Source: JASGCK01 sp031430035 (GTDB lineage: Bacteria; Pseudomonadota; Gammaproteobacteria; Burkholderiales; Burkholderiaceae_C). From it: 34,270 nt of DNA. A program made the position numbers and the translations under genes. The stretch spans positions 1 to 34,270 of the forward strand of contig JANPAS010000134.1 in assembly GCA_031430035.1 (NCBI GenBank), written 5' to 3'. The notes below the pieces were generated by a model, which had not been told where the DNA came from, made no database searches, and saw only the letters and a program-made list of their open reading frames with translations. Positions 24,241 to 33,469 of the stretch are shown in pieces (within the stretch, counting starts at the first letter, position 1; every line of letters starts with the position of its first letter).

Positions 24241-27200
24241 AAAAGCTGATTCAGTACGCGATTAACCAGCCGCTATTCATCATGCTGGGGATTCTGGTCT
24301 TTGTGGCCTCGGGTTTAGTCGCCTTTAAAAACCTCTCCGTCGAAGCCTTCCCAGACGTGACCGACACCCAAGTCACCGTGATTGCGCTCTATCCTGGCCG
24401 CGCGGCCGAGGAAGTGGAGAAACAAGTCACCTTACCGTTAGAGGTGGCGCTATCGGGTTTGCCCAGTTCCATCCGCGTTTTTTCGCATACGCAGTTTGGA
24501 CTGTCGTTTACGGTGGTGACTTACGACGATAAAGCTGATGTCAATTTAGCGCGTCAGCAGGTGCTTGAGCGGCTACGCGATGTCGATCTGCCGCCCAATG
24601 TAGAGGCAACCATTGCGCCGAACGCCACGCCCGTGGGTGAAATCATGCGTTATCGCCTCAAAGGCGATGGCCTCTCGACAACAGATTTACGCTCCCTCCA
24701 AGACTGGGTGGTGGAGCGCGGCATCCGCCAAGTGGCAGGCGTGGCCGATGTGGTCGCGATGGGCGGCTCGATTAAACAATACGAGGTTCAACCTGATTTA
24801 GACAAACTACGCGCCTACAAACTCACCCTTCAACATCTATTGGATGCTCTGGGGCGAGGCAACTCTAACGTGGGAGGAAGTTATGTGGCACAAGGAGTGC
24901 AGCAGTACGCCATTCGCGGGATCGGACTACTTCAATCTGCCGACGACATCGGGCGTATCGTGGTCTCGGCGCGAGCGGGCACACCTATTTTGATTCGTGA
25001 TTTAGCGCAAGTCAAAATTGGCGCGGTGCCGCGTCTGGGTGTTGTGGGTCAGGACGATGACGACGACATTGTGACGGGCATCATCATCATGCGAAAAGGT
25101 GAAAACCCCAGCGTGGTGCTCAAAGCGGTCAAAGAAAAAATCACGCAAATCAACGAGAAATCCTTACCTAAAGGTGTTGAGATCACCCCGTTTTATGACC
25201 GTACGTGGCTCATGTCCAAGACGCTTGGCACGGTCTTTAAAAACTTGGTGGAAGGCGCACTCCTTGTCTCGCTCATCCTCTACGTGTTCCTCTCCAATCT
25301 ACGCGCCTCGTTAGCTGTAGTGGTGGTGATCCCACTCTCATTGCTCGCTACCTTTTTGGGTCTCAAAATTATGGGCGTGCCCGCCAATTTACTCAGCCTT
25401 GGGGCGATGGACTTTGGCATCATTGTGGATGGCGCGGTGATTGTGGTGGAGAACATCATGCACCGCTTGGCAGAAAAGCGCGACGGGCTGGATGATGCGG
25501 CGCGCCGCGAAGTTGTGATTAACGCCACAGTGGAAGTCGGCAGACCCACACTCTTTTCAATGCTCATCATCATTGCGGCACATGTGCCGATTTTTGCACT
25601 ACAAAGGCATGAGGGACGCATCTTCCAGCCGATGGCACTCTCTGTTGTCGCCGCGCTCATTGGTTCGCTGATTTTTTCACTAACGCTCGTTCCGCTACTG
25701 GCTTACTGGATGCTTAAAAAGGGGCTTCCGCATGGCGACAACCGCATCGTTGCTTGGTGCAAACGCATCTATACGCCCGTGCTGGATTGGTCACTCGCCA
25801 ACAGTCGCAAAATTATTTTGATTGCGGGCATCAGCTTTTTAGCCTCGTTAGGTTTGGCCTCTCGCTTAGGCTCAGAGTTTTTGCCCGAGCTCAATGAGGG
25901 CACGATTTGGGTCAACCTTCGCCTACCCTCTAGTATTTCCAACGAAGAAGCAACCAAGGCGCAGCGGGCGATTCGTAAGGCACTTCTAACCGTACCGGAA
26001 GTCAACACCACGGTCTCTAAATCTGGTCAGCCCGAAGACGGAACTGACCCTAAAACCATGTCGATGACCGAGGTTTTTGTTGATTTAAAGCCCGAAGAAC
26101 AATGGCGCAAGGGCATGACTAAAGCCAAAATTATTGATGAGATGGATGCTGCCGTCTCTCGGCTACCCAGCATGGAGCCAACGTTTTCGCAACCCATTCG
26201 TGACAACGTTTTAGAGTCCATCTCGCAAATCGACGGGCAAATCGTCATCAAGATTTCGGGCGACAACTTGGACGAACTGCGAATCGCAACCGAAGCCATT
26301 GAACGCGAAATCAAGCAAGTCAAAGGCGTGTACCGCTCCGAGATTAATCGCCAAGGCGAAGTGCCGCAGCTCATCATCGATATTGATCGCGACCGCGCAG
26401 CGCGATTGGGTTTAAACGTACAAGATATCCAAGACGTGATCGAAGCGGCATTGGCTGGAAAAGCAGCAACCCAGCTATGGGAGGGTGAGCGCAAGTTTGC
26501 CGTGGCCGTCCGACTACCAGAAGACCGCCGTCAAATCGGCAAGCTAGCCAGCATTCCCATCCCGACGCCCGATGGCGGCTACGCAGCACTGGGCAGCGTC
26601 ACCACGATCCGCGAGACCAGTGGCGCCATGAACATTGCCCGCGAGGCGGGTCGCCGCACCATGGCGATTGGCATCTTCATCAAAAACCGTGATATGGGCT
26701 CGGTTGTGTCGGACATGAAAGATCGTGTTGAAAAAGGCGTCAAGCTGCCCGCAGGCTACACCATTGGCTGGAGCGGGGAGTTTGAAAACCAAGAGCGAGC
26801 GATGCAGCGCCTAACGATGGTTGTGCCCATCTCGTTACTCTTAATTTTCGTACTGTTATTCGATGCGTTTAGCTCCCTCAAAACGGCAGCCTTGGTGCTT
26901 ATCAACGTCCCGCTAGCTTTAATTGGCGGCTTCGTGGCGCTCTTCATCTTCAGTATCCCGCTATCTGTTTCCGCCGCGATTGGTTTTATCGCGCTCTCTG
27001 GGCAGGCGGTGCTAAACGGCGTGGTGATGTTGACCGTGTTTCAGCAATTGCGAGAGCGGGGTTTAAGCGTCGTCGAAGCCGTCAAGGAAGGCTCCATGCA
27101 GCGCCTACGAACGGTGCTAATGACGGCGCTTCTAGCGGCCTTAGGCCTACTCCCCATGGCCATCTCCACCGACATTGGCGCCGAGACACAAAGGCCGCTG

Positions 27201-27308
27201 GCCGTGGTTGTGATTGGCGGTTTGTTTACAGCAACGCTGCTAACGCTGCTTGTGCTGCCCGTGCTTTATGTGGCTTGGTTTGGGAAAGAAGATGAAGACA
27301 CCGTTTAA
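24237..27308 (+). CDS. czcA: Heavy-metal efflux RND pump (CzcA family)
   Basis: Proton-driven inner-membrane pump of the HME-RND family, 1023 residues. The start at 24237 (MKKLIQYAINQPLFIML) overlaps the adaptor stop as ATGA; a longer in-frame start at 24171 lies inside the adaptor gene and is rejected. TMH4 carries AMDFGIIVDGAVIVVEN with D392, D398 and E405, equivalent in spacing to the three acidic residues needed by CzcA for divalent-cation export. CusA-type methionine signatures are not apparent at this point. Two periplasmic loops and the C-terminal helix bundle are complete. The metal (Co, Zn, Cd or Ni) cannot be decided from sequence. Its stop codon interlocks with that of convergent gyrB (4-bp overlap). 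Confidence 0.94.
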   Translation: MKKLIQYAINQPLFIMLGILVFVASGLVAFKNLSVEAFPDVTDTQVTVIALYPGRAAEEVEKQVTLPLEVALSGLPSSIRVFSHTQFGLSFTVVTYDDKADVNLARQQVLERLRDVDLPPNVEATIAPNATPVGEIMRYRLKGDGLSTTDLRSLQDWVVERGIRQVAGVADVVAMGGSIKQYEVQPDLDKLRAYKLTLQHLLDALGRGNSNVGGSYVAQGVQQYAIRGIGLLQSADDIGRIVVSARAGTPILIRDLAQVKIGAVPRLGVVGQDDDDDIVTGIIIMRKGENPSVVLKAVKEKITQINEKSLPKGVEITPFYDRTWLMSKTLGTVFKNLVEGALLVSLILYVFLSNLRASLAVVVVIPLSLLATFLGLKIMGVPANLLSLGAMDFGIIVDGAVIVVENIMHRLAEKRDGLDDAARREVVINATVEVGRPTLFSMLIIIAAHVPIFALQRHEGRIFQPMALSVVAALIGSLIFSLTLVPLLAYWMLKKGLPHGDNRIVAWCKRIYTPVLDWSLANSRKIILIAGISFLASLGLASRLGSEFLPELNEGTIWVNLRLPSSISNEEATKAQRAIRKALLTVPEVNTTVSKSGQPEDGTDPKTMSMTEVFVDLKPEEQWRKGMTKAKIIDEMDAAVSRLPSMEPTFSQPIRDNVLESISQIDGQIVIKISGDNLDELRIATEAIEREIKQVKGVYRSEINRQGEVPQLIIDIDRDRAARLGLNVQDIQDVIEAALAGKAATQLWEGERKFAVAVRLPEDRRQIGKLASIPIPTPDGGYAALGSVTTIRETSGAMNIAREAGRRTMAIGIFIKNRDMGSVVSDMKDRVEKGVKLPAGYTIGWSGEFENQERAMQRLTMVVPISLLLIFVLLFDAFSSLKTAALVLINVPLALIGGFVALFIFSIPLSVSAAIGFIALSGQAVLNGVVMLTVFQQLRERGLSVVEAVKEGSMQRLRTVLMTALLAALGLLPMAISTDIGAETQRPLAVVVIGGLFTATLLTLLVLPVLYVAWFGKEDEDTV

Positions 27309-29872
27309 GTATCAATATTCGCAGCCCGCAGCGCATTCGTCTCAATAAACTCGCGGCGTGGCTCGACCTCATCGCCCATCAGCATGGTGAACACGCGGTC
27401 GGCCTCAATACCATCTTCAATCTTGACTTGGAGTAAACGGCGCACCTGTGGATCCATGGTGGTTTCCCAAAGCTGCTCTGGGTTCATCTCCCCGAGGCCT
27501 TTGTAGCGCTGACGACCCACGGCGCTGTCGGCTTGTTGTAAGAGCCAAACCATGGCATCGCGGAAGTCCGTTACTTTTTGTTCTTTTTGGCGTTCACCCT
27601 CGCCGCGATAAATCACACCGCCTTCACCGATCAAGCCATTAAAAGTCTCCGCGGCTCGGCGCAATGCCGCATAGTCGTTGCCGCGTACAAAGTCGCTATG
27701 AATGATGCTGGGCTTGGCATTGCCATGGATATAACGCGTAATCACCAGCTGCAGCTTGTCGGTGCGCATATCGACTTCAGCGCGAACAACCGCACGCGTA
27801 CCTGTGGTGCTCTCTCCCGCCTCTAGCGCGGCCTGCATCGCTGCCGCAGAAGCCACCGCCGCGTCCATGTCCTCAAGATGCACGGCAACGCCGTTAGCGA
27901 TCGCACGCAGAGCATCAATATCCATCCAATTAGAGAGACGATCAATCACGGTTTGCGCCATTTGATATTGATTCGCCACCTCCGCTAATGCCTCGCCCGT
28001 GACGATCGATTGACCCGCACTTGGCATCAGCCGCGCGCCTTCTAGCGCCACCTTCAACATAAAGGCATCCAACTCGTGCGCATCCTTTAAGTATTGCTCG
28101 TGCTTGCCGACTTTGACTTTATAGAGCGGCGGCTGAGCAATGTAAATATGGCCCCGCTCAACAAGCTCTAGCATTTGACGATAAAAGAACGTGAGTAACA
28201 AGGTGCGAATATGCGCACCGTCCACGTCCGCATCGGTCATGATGATGATGCGGTGATAGCGCAGCTTATCGATCTTGAAATCATCCTTGCCGATGCCCGT
28301 ACCCAGTGCCGTGATGAGCGTCACGATTTCATTGCTGGCAATCAGTTTTTCGTAGCGCGCCTTTTCTACGTTCAAAATTTTTCCGCGCAGTGGAAGAATC
28401 GCTTGAAATTTACGATCACGCCCCTGCTTGGCCGAGCCGCCCGCAGAGTCACCCTCTACCAAATAAACTTCGCAAAGCGCAGGATCTTTTTCTTGGCAAT
28501 CGGCTAGTTTTCCAGGCAAGCCCATCCCGCCCATCACGGTTTTACGCGTCGCTTCACGCGCTTTGCGAGCCGCTTCGCGAGCCCTTGCCGAATCCATGAT
28601 CTTGCCGCAAATAATCTTTGCGTCTGCAGGTCGCTCTTCCAAAAACTCCGTCAACGTCTTGGCAACAATTTCTTCAACGGGTGCGCGCACCTCGCTTGAT
28701 ACCAACTTGTCTTTGGTTTGGCTCGAAAACTTTGGCTCTGGTACTTTGACAGACAGCACACAAGCCAAACCTTCGCGCATATCTTCGCCACTGACTTCGA
28801 CTTTCGCTTTTTTAGCGAGTTCGTTGTCCGTGATGTATTTGTTAATCACGCGCGTCATGGCCGCACGAACACCCGTTAGATGCGTACCGCCATCACGCTG
28901 TGGAATGTTATTGGTAAAGCACAGCAGGCTCTCGTTGTAGCCATCGTTCCACTGCATAGACACTTCCACACCAATGCTGGTGCCAGGGATGCCGCCGTAA
29001 GTCTCAGATGGGCGCTCACCTGCCGCATAAAAAATATTGGGATGCAAAATGTTTTTGCCTTTGTTGATAAATTCAACAAAGCCCTTGACACCACCCGCAA
29101 ACGCAAAATTATCTTCTCGCTGATTGCGCTCATCAATCAAACGAATCTTGACGCCATTATTTAAAAAACTCAGCTCGCGCAAACGCTTGGCCAAAATGTC
29201 GTAATGGAAATCAATATTGTTAAAGATTTCTGGATCTGCCAAGAAGTGCACTTCGGTACCGCGTTTATCGGTCGTGCCTGTCACACGCATGGGCGACACT
29301 TCAACACCATCCACTTGCTCAACTAAGCGGTTTTGTACAAAACCCTTAGCAAATTCGATCTCGTGCACCTTACCATCGCGGCGCACCGTGAGGCGCAACC
29401 ACTGCGACAGTGCGTTCACACAACTGACACCCACACCATGCAAGCCACCAGATACTTTGTAACTATTCTGATTGAACTTGCCGCCTGCGTGCAGCTCAGT
29501 CAAGGCGATTTCTGATGCGGAGCGCTTAGGCTCATGCTTGTCATCCATCTTCACGCCTGTTGGGATGCCGCGGCCATTGTCCGTCACACTAATCGAGTTA
29601 TCACTGTGAATCGTCACCACGATATCGTCACAATGTCCCGCTAACGCTTCATCGATTGAGTTATCGACCACTTCAAAAACCAAATGGTGCAGACCCGTAC
29701 CATCACTGGTATCCCCAATGTACATGCCTGGACGCTTACGGACGGCCTCCAAACCCTCCAAAATTTGGATAGACCCCTCGCCATACCCCGCAGAGTCGGC
29801 TGCCGCTTGTGCAGCGGTTACAACCATAGGAATGTGCGTATCAGCACCAGCGTTTGTGTAGTCTTCAGACAT
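27305..29872 (-). CDS. gyrB: DNA gyrase subunit B
   Basis: ATPase subunit of DNA gyrase, 855 residues. The GHKL ATPase domain has FEVVDNSIDEALAGH, VTDNGRGIP and GGLHGVGVSCVNALS. The transducer domain follows, then the TOPRIM domain with EGDSAGGSAKQGRDRKFQAI, PLRGKILNVEKAR and IMTDADVDGAHI. The extra segment in the TOPRIM region (about 620-740) is normal for beta- and gammaproteobacteria. The C-terminus has GRQRYKGLGEMNPEQLWETTMDP. The N-terminal ~30 residues before GEGSIQILEGLEAVRKRPGM are family-variable. It is 51 bp downstream of dnaN; recF is absent between them. Confidence 0.98.
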   Translation of the reverse strand: MSEDYTNAGADTHIPMVVTAAQAAADSAGYGEGSIQILEGLEAVRKRPGMYIGDTSDGTGLHHLVFEVVDNSIDEALAGHCDDIVVTIHSDNSISVTDNGRGIPTGVKMDDKHEPKRSASEIALTELHAGGKFNQNSYKVSGGLHGVGVSCVNALSQWLRLTVRRDGKVHEIEFAKGFVQNRLVEQVDGVEVSPMRVTGTTDKRGTEVHFLADPEIFNNIDFHYDILAKRLRELSFLNNGVKIRLIDERNQREDNFAFAGGVKGFVEFINKGKNILHPNIFYAAGERPSETYGGIPGTSIGVEVSMQWNDGYNESLLCFTNNIPQRDGGTHLTGVRAAMTRVINKYITDNELAKKAKVEVSGEDMREGLACVLSVKVPEPKFSSQTKDKLVSSEVRAPVEEIVAKTLTEFLEERPADAKIICGKIMDSARAREAARKAREATRKTVMGGMGLPGKLADCQEKDPALCEVYLVEGDSAGGSAKQGRDRKFQAILPLRGKILNVEKARYEKLIASNEIVTLITALGTGIGKDDFKIDKLRYHRIIIMTDADVDGAHIRTLLLTFFYRQMLELVERGHIYIAQPPLYKVKVGKHEQYLKDAHELDAFMLKVALEGARLMPSAGQSIVTGEALAEVANQYQMAQTVIDRLSNWMDIDALRAIANGVAVHLEDMDAAVASAAAMQAALEAGESTTGTRAVVRAEVDMRTDKLQLVITRYIHGNAKPSIIHSDFVRGNDYAALRRAAETFNGLIGEGGVIYRGEGERQKEQKVTDFRDAMVWLLQQADSAVGRQRYKGLGEMNPEQLWETTMDPQVRRLLQVKIEDGIEADRVFTMLMGDEVEPRREFIETNALRAANIDT

Positions 29873-29923
29873 GAATAACCTAGATGAGGGAGCTTAAAAA
29901 ATAACCAATGAGAAAGATTTGGT

Positions 29924-31030
29924 TTAGATACGCATCGGCATCACAACATAGCGATAGTTTGCGTTTTCTGGCACCGTGAAGAGCGCCGAACTATTGCCAT
30001 CAGCAAGCTCAATACCCACCATCTCCTGAGACATATTTGCTAAAGCGTCAATCAGGTACGTCACATTGAAACCGACTTCAATGGCATCACCACTGTAGTC
30101 AATATCAAGTTCCTCAACCGCCTCTTCTTGCTCTGCGTTGTTTGATGAAATACGAAGCAAGTTTTCTTCGAAATTAAGGCGTACACCTTTAAATTTATCG
30201 CTTGTCAAAATAGCCGTGCGCTGCAAAGAAGTCAGGAGTGTTTGACGACCCACCGCCACATGATTTTTATGACCTTTAGGAATGACTCGGTTGTAGTCAG
30301 GGAATTTTCCTTCGACCAATTTACTCACAAATTCCATGGATCCAAAATTAAATTTAGCTTGATTATTTGCAAACTGAATGTCAATTTTTTCATCACTGTC
30401 CGCAAGCAAACGCTGCAACTCTAATACTGTTTTACGAGGCAAAATGACCTCTTGTTTGGGCACGTCTGTTTCCAAATCAGAGTTGGAATAAACCAAGCGG
30501 TGGCCATCGGTGGCAATCAAGCTCAACTTCTTGCCATCGACGACAAATAAGATGCCATTTAAGTAATAACGGATGTCTTGCACCGCCATGGCAAAGGAAA
30601 CTTGTTGGAGTAAATCCTTCAGTACTTTTTGAGGTACCGAAAACATAGCGCCAAACTTAGCCGACTCTTGCACCAAAGGGAAATCTTCGGCTGGTAATGT
30701 TTGAAGCGTAAACCGGCTCTTTCCTGCTTGCAAAACAAGCTTGTTATTTTGTGACGTGAGTGAAACGATTTGATCACTTGGTAGTGAGCGAAGGATATCA
30801 ATCAATTTACGCGCGCCAACTGTTGTGGTGAAACTACCCGCATCCCCGCCCATCAATCCTGCTGATTTGATTTGGATTTCCAAATCACTAGACACCACCT
30901 GCAATTGATCATCTTTTTTACGAAATAAAACATTCGCCAAAATAGGGAGTGTGTGACGTCTTTCAACGATACCCGCAACAGATTGCAGAAGCGTTAAAAA
31001 TTCATGTTGCGGCGCTTTAACGATGTTCAT
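29924..31030 (-). CDS. dnaN: DNA polymerase III beta subunit (sliding clamp)
   Basis: Ring-shaped processivity clamp of 368 residues, three beta-clamp domains. The start at 31030 (MNIVKAPQHEFLTLLQSVAG) follows a strong AAGGAAG ribosome site; the longer in-frame form from 31102 would add a low-complexity T-rich leader and is rejected. Typical segments are RRHTLPILANVL, FTLQTLPAEDFPL, YYLNGILF, TDGHRLVYS, LVEGKFPDYNRVIP and the C-terminal YRYVVMPMRI that forms the protein-binding pocket. Confidence 0.98.
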   Translation of the reverse strand: MNIVKAPQHEFLTLLQSVAGIVERRHTLPILANVLFRKKDDQLQVVSSDLEIQIKSAGLMGGDAGSFTTTVGARKLIDILRSLPSDQIVSLTSQNNKLVLQAGKSRFTLQTLPAEDFPLVQESAKFGAMFSVPQKVLKDLLQQVSFAMAVQDIRYYLNGILFVVDGKKLSLIATDGHRLVYSNSDLETDVPKQEVILPRKTVLELQRLLADSDEKIDIQFANNQAKFNFGSMEFVSKLVEGKFPDYNRVIPKGHKNHVAVGRQTLLTSLQRTAILTSDKFKGVRLNFEENLLRISSNNAEQEEAVEELDIDYSGDAIEVGFNVTYLIDALANMSQEMVGIELADGNSSALFTVPENANYRYVVMPMRI

Positions 31031-31143
31031 GTCTTCCTTAATTAAGTTAGTTTTTAAATTAGTAGTAGTAGTAGTGCGCGTGTCTTTTTGTGGATGACTC
31101 AAAATCCATTTTTAAATCAATAGCTTATTAAAAAAATTCATTG

Positions 31144-31198
31144 TTGAAAAAAGCCAAAAACGCATTGAAAGATTGTAATAACTTTTAGCTTTTTTCAA
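31144..31198. repeat. 11-bp perfect inverted repeat in the candidate origin
   Basis: TTGAAAAAAGC (31144-31154) and GCTTTTTTCAA (31188-31198) are separated by 33 bp of AT-rich DNA. One arm includes the putative -35 of dnaN. Confidence 0.75.
31172..31198 (-). promoter_or_regulatory. Putative dnaN promoter
   Basis: On the minus strand TTGAAA (31193-31198) is followed after 15 bp by TACAAT (31172-31177); TTTGAA gives a 16-bp spacer. The predicted leader is about 135 nt. Confidence 0.4.
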
Positions 31199-31203
31199 AT
31201 GGA

Positions 31204-31212
31204 TGTGGATAA
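31204..31212 (-). promoter_or_regulatory. DnaA box (perfect)
   Basis: TGTGGATAA, the complement of TTATCCACA. Confidence 0.85.
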
Positions 31213-31230
31213 GTTGAAGTTATCATTTTT

Positions 31231-31239
31231 TTATCCACA
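31231..31239 (+). promoter_or_regulatory. DnaA box (perfect)
   Basis: TTATCCACA, 27 bp from the opposed box at 31204. Confidence 0.85.
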
Positions 31240-31242
31240 AAC

Positions 31243-32661
31243 TTAATTTTTAAGTGTTTGCTCCAAAATGTGTAGTTGTTGATTTAATTCAATATTTTGA
31301 TGCCGCTCACGGGTGATCTTTCGTACCGCATGCAGAACCGTTGTATGGTCGCGCCCGCCAAATAAATCCCCAATTTCTGGCAGACTTCGTTTGGTTAATT
31401 CTTTGGCTAGGTACATGGCAATTTGACGTGGCCCAGCAATACTGGCTGGGCGACGCTTTGAGTACATGTCGGCAACTTTAATTTTGTAAAAGTCAGCGAC
31501 TGTTTTTTGAATGTTTTCGATTGAAATTTGTTGATTTTGAATGGAAAGTAAATCTTTTAAAGATTCACGCGCGAGCGTAATAGAAATCTCTTTTTGATTG
31601 AATTTCGAGAAGGCTAAAATTTTTCTAAGAGCGCCCTCCAATTCGCGCACATTGGAGCGTACATTTTTTGCCACAAAAAAAGCAACTTCTTCGGGCATAA
31701 CCAAGCCCTCGGCCTGTGTTTTATTGATCAAAATAGCGACTCGGAGCTCTAATTCGGGCGGCTCTAAGGCAACCGCGAGCCCCGCATCAAATCGAGAGAC
31801 GAGGCGCTCGTGGATATTGGTCAGGCCTTTGGGGTACGTGTCGCTGGTCATCACAATATGTGATTTTTTTGCTAACAAGGCCTCAAAGGCGTTAAAAAAC
31901 TCTTCTTGCGTACGCTCTTTGTTGGCGAAAAACTGAACGTCATCAATTAATAGTAAATCGAGGTTGTGATAGCGATTTTTAAACTCATCAAAGGTTTTGC
32001 GCTGATAGGCACGAACGACATCCGAGACAAACTGCTCGGCGTGGATGTAGAGCACTTTTGCAAGCGGCCTTTGACTTAGTAGCTGGTTGCCGATAGCGTG
32101 CATGAGATGGGTTTTCCCCAAACCAACACCGCCATAAATAAATAAGGGGTTATAGAGCGCCCCAGGCATATTAGCCACATGCAGGCTTGCGGCGCGTGCC
32201 ATGCGGTTGGCAGAGCCCTCAATGAGGCTTTCAAAGGCTAGTGTGGTGTTGAGGCGCGTTTGATTTATCGCGGGTTCGACTTGCGCAGCGGCAAAGTCTG
32301 GTTGTGAATACAAGCCTTCATTTGACGAGTTTATTTGTCTGGGCGGCTTTTTTTCTTTCGCCGCGTCGCTTTGCGCGCGCAAGGCGAGATTGATATCAAC
32401 AGGCTGAAGGATAAGTGACTGCAGTGTGTGGGAAATCGCCTTAAAGTACTGGCTACGTATCCAGTCTAGTTTGAATCGATTGGCAACCCAGAGGGTGACG
32501 ATGCGGCAGTCGGCATCTAGCTCCATTTCAACTGGTTTTAACCAAGTAAAAACTTGATTTTCAGGGAGGATTGCCGTTAGTTTTTCAAGACAAGTCGCCC
32601 AAATCGTTGGCGCGTCGGATGACTGGATGGTTGGTGGGGTGGCGGGGGATGGGGTTGGCAT
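31243..32661 (-). CDS. dnaA: Chromosomal replication initiator DnaA
   Basis: AAA+ initiator of 472 residues. Domain I spans about 18-90 with WATCLEKL and VFTWLKP, and a variable linker (about 95-135) follows. Domain III has Walker A GGVGLGKT (177-184) and Walker B LLLIDD (236-241). The C-terminal DNA-binding domain IV carries FGGRDHTTVLHA (434-445), which reads the DnaA box. The start at 32661 gives a short P/T-rich N-terminus; no strong ribosome site is seen, so the exact start is less sure. It is transcribed towards dnaN and gyrB. Confidence 0.98.
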   Translation of the reverse strand: MPTPSPATPPTIQSSDAPTIWATCLEKLTAILPENQVFTWLKPVEMELDADCRIVTLWVANRFKLDWIRSQYFKAISHTLQSLILQPVDINLALRAQSDAAKEKKPPRQINSSNEGLYSQPDFAAAQVEPAINQTRLNTTLAFESLIEGSANRMARAASLHVANMPGALYNPLFIYGGVGLGKTHLMHAIGNQLLSQRPLAKVLYIHAEQFVSDVVRAYQRKTFDEFKNRYHNLDLLLIDDVQFFANKERTQEEFFNAFEALLAKKSHIVMTSDTYPKGLTNIHERLVSRFDAGLAVALEPPELELRVAILINKTQAEGLVMPEEVAFFVAKNVRSNVRELEGALRKILAFSKFNQKEISITLARESLKDLLSIQNQQISIENIQKTVADFYKIKVADMYSKRRPASIAGPRQIAMYLAKELTKRSLPEIGDLFGGRDHTTVLHAVRKITRERHQNIELNQQLHILEQTLKN

Positions 32662-32670
32662 GATCGCGGC

Positions 32671-32690
32671 TGTGGATAGCCCCTATCTTA
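32671..32690 (-). promoter_or_regulatory. dnaA promoter with overlapping DnaA box
   Basis: On the minus strand an extended -10, TGG before TAAGAT (hexamer 32685-32690), predicts a start point near 32678. A one-mismatch DnaA box, TGTGGATAG on the plus strand, covers 32671-32679. This layout would let DnaA repress its own gene. Confidence 0.5.
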
Positions 32691-32718
32691 CCAGTTAAAA
32701 AACCGCTTAAAAATAAAC

Positions 32719-32727
32719 TTATGCACA
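32719..32727 (+). promoter_or_regulatory. Relaxed DnaA box upstream of dnaA
   Basis: TTATGCACA fits the relaxed consensus TTATNCACA. It lies right after the DUF4197 stop. Confidence 0.5.
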
Positions 32728-32728
32728 T

Positions 32729-33469
32729 TTATTTGATGGCGCCAAATACTTTTGACAAGATGGCGCTACCCGTACCAACGGGGTCTTGGCGAATTTTCTT
32801 TTCCTCCTCACCAATCATGAGATACAGGCCATCTAGTGATTTGCCTGTCACGTATTTTTGAATGTTGGCATCGTCAGGCTTGACTAAGCCAAATTGCTGA
32901 AGTTTGCCTGCCAAGCTGTTGTATTTATCAGCTAACCCGACTTTTTCGGTTGCTTTGGTTACGAGCGGTAAAAACTGAACCCCCAGCGGCGCACGTGTTT
33001 TTTCGGCAAAAAATTGGGTGGCCGCACCCTCGCCGCCTGACAAAATATTTTTGGCATCCGTGACGCTGAGGGCTTGCACCGTTTTAACGAGGAGGGTTTT
33101 CGCCATCGGTACGGCCTGCTCGGCGGCGCGGTTCATGCTGGTGATCAACTCATCAATCCGTGCGCTCTGGCCCAGGTTGCGCATTATTTTTGCGGCGCTC
33201 TCCATATAGGACGGTAGGGAGATTTTGACTAGGGGGTTGCCAAGAAAGCCGTCGTTTTTCCCTAGCGAGTCGATGGCGGCGGCTGTCCCGCGTGCGAGAG
33301 CGGTTTTAAGCCCACTGGCCGCATCCCCATTGGTGAGTTCGCCAAGGCTAAGCGCGAGGGCCTCTGCTGAGTAGCCCGCGGCGCGAAGCGTTAAAAGCGC
33401 GGCAAAGAGTTGAAGGCCACGGCGGTTAAAATTTCTGCGATGCTTCGCTTGGATGTTTTGATTCAACAT
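32729..33469 (-). CDS. DUF4197 family exported protein
   Basis: Protein of 246 residues of unknown function. The first ~40 residues hold RRNFNRRGLQLFAALLTLRA, a twin-basic start followed by a hydrophobic stretch, so it is probably exported to the periplasm. The remainder matches DUF4197 proteins as I know them: LTNGDAASGLKTALARGTAAAI, a DGFLGNPLVKI stretch, then ILSGGEGAATQFFAEKT and a C-terminal SLDGLYLMIGEEEKKIR ending near GSAILSKVFG. It lies directly upstream of dnaA, in the position held by rpmH in many proteobacteria. Its start is 14 bp from the divergent thioredoxin gene. Confidence 0.85.
   Translation of the reverse strand: MLNQNIQAKHRRNFNRRGLQLFAALLTLRAAGYSAEALALSLGELTNGDAASGLKTALARGTAAAIDSLGKNDGFLGNPLVKISLPSYMESAAKIMRNLGQSARIDELITSMNRAAEQAVPMAKTLLVKTVQALSVTDAKNILSGGEGAATQFFAEKTRAPLGVQFLPLVTKATEKVGLADKYNSLAGKLQQFGLVKPDDANIQKYVTGKSLDGLYLMIGEEEKKIRQDPVGTGSAILSKVFGAIK

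Larger units (their letters stand above)
31031..31242. other. Candidate replication origin (oriC) between dnaA and dnaN
   Basis: This 212-bp gap is strongly AT-rich, especially 31098-31200 (possible unwinding element). It holds two perfect DnaA boxes, TGTGGATAA at 31204-31212 and TTATCCACA at 31231-31239, in opposite orientations, and TGTGGATGA (one mismatch) at 31089-31097. Five AGT triplets occur at 31061-31075. Adjacent dnaA, dnaN, gyrB, parAB and two parS sites support origin location. Confidence 0.7.

Noticed and set aside
27305..31030. Loss of recF from the dnaA-dnaN-gyrB region as a peculiarity
   Set aside because: Absence of recF between dnaN and gyrB is common in Burkholderiales, so it is used only as a taxonomic hint.
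31061..31075. Five AGT triplets upstream of dnaN as a functional microsatellite
   Set aside because: Too short to call variable and outside the dnaN coding sequence as annotated here; could be chance.
31031..31102. Longer dnaN start at 31102
   Set aside because: It would encode a T-rich leader not found in sliding clamps; AAGGAAG before 31030 fits the canonical start.
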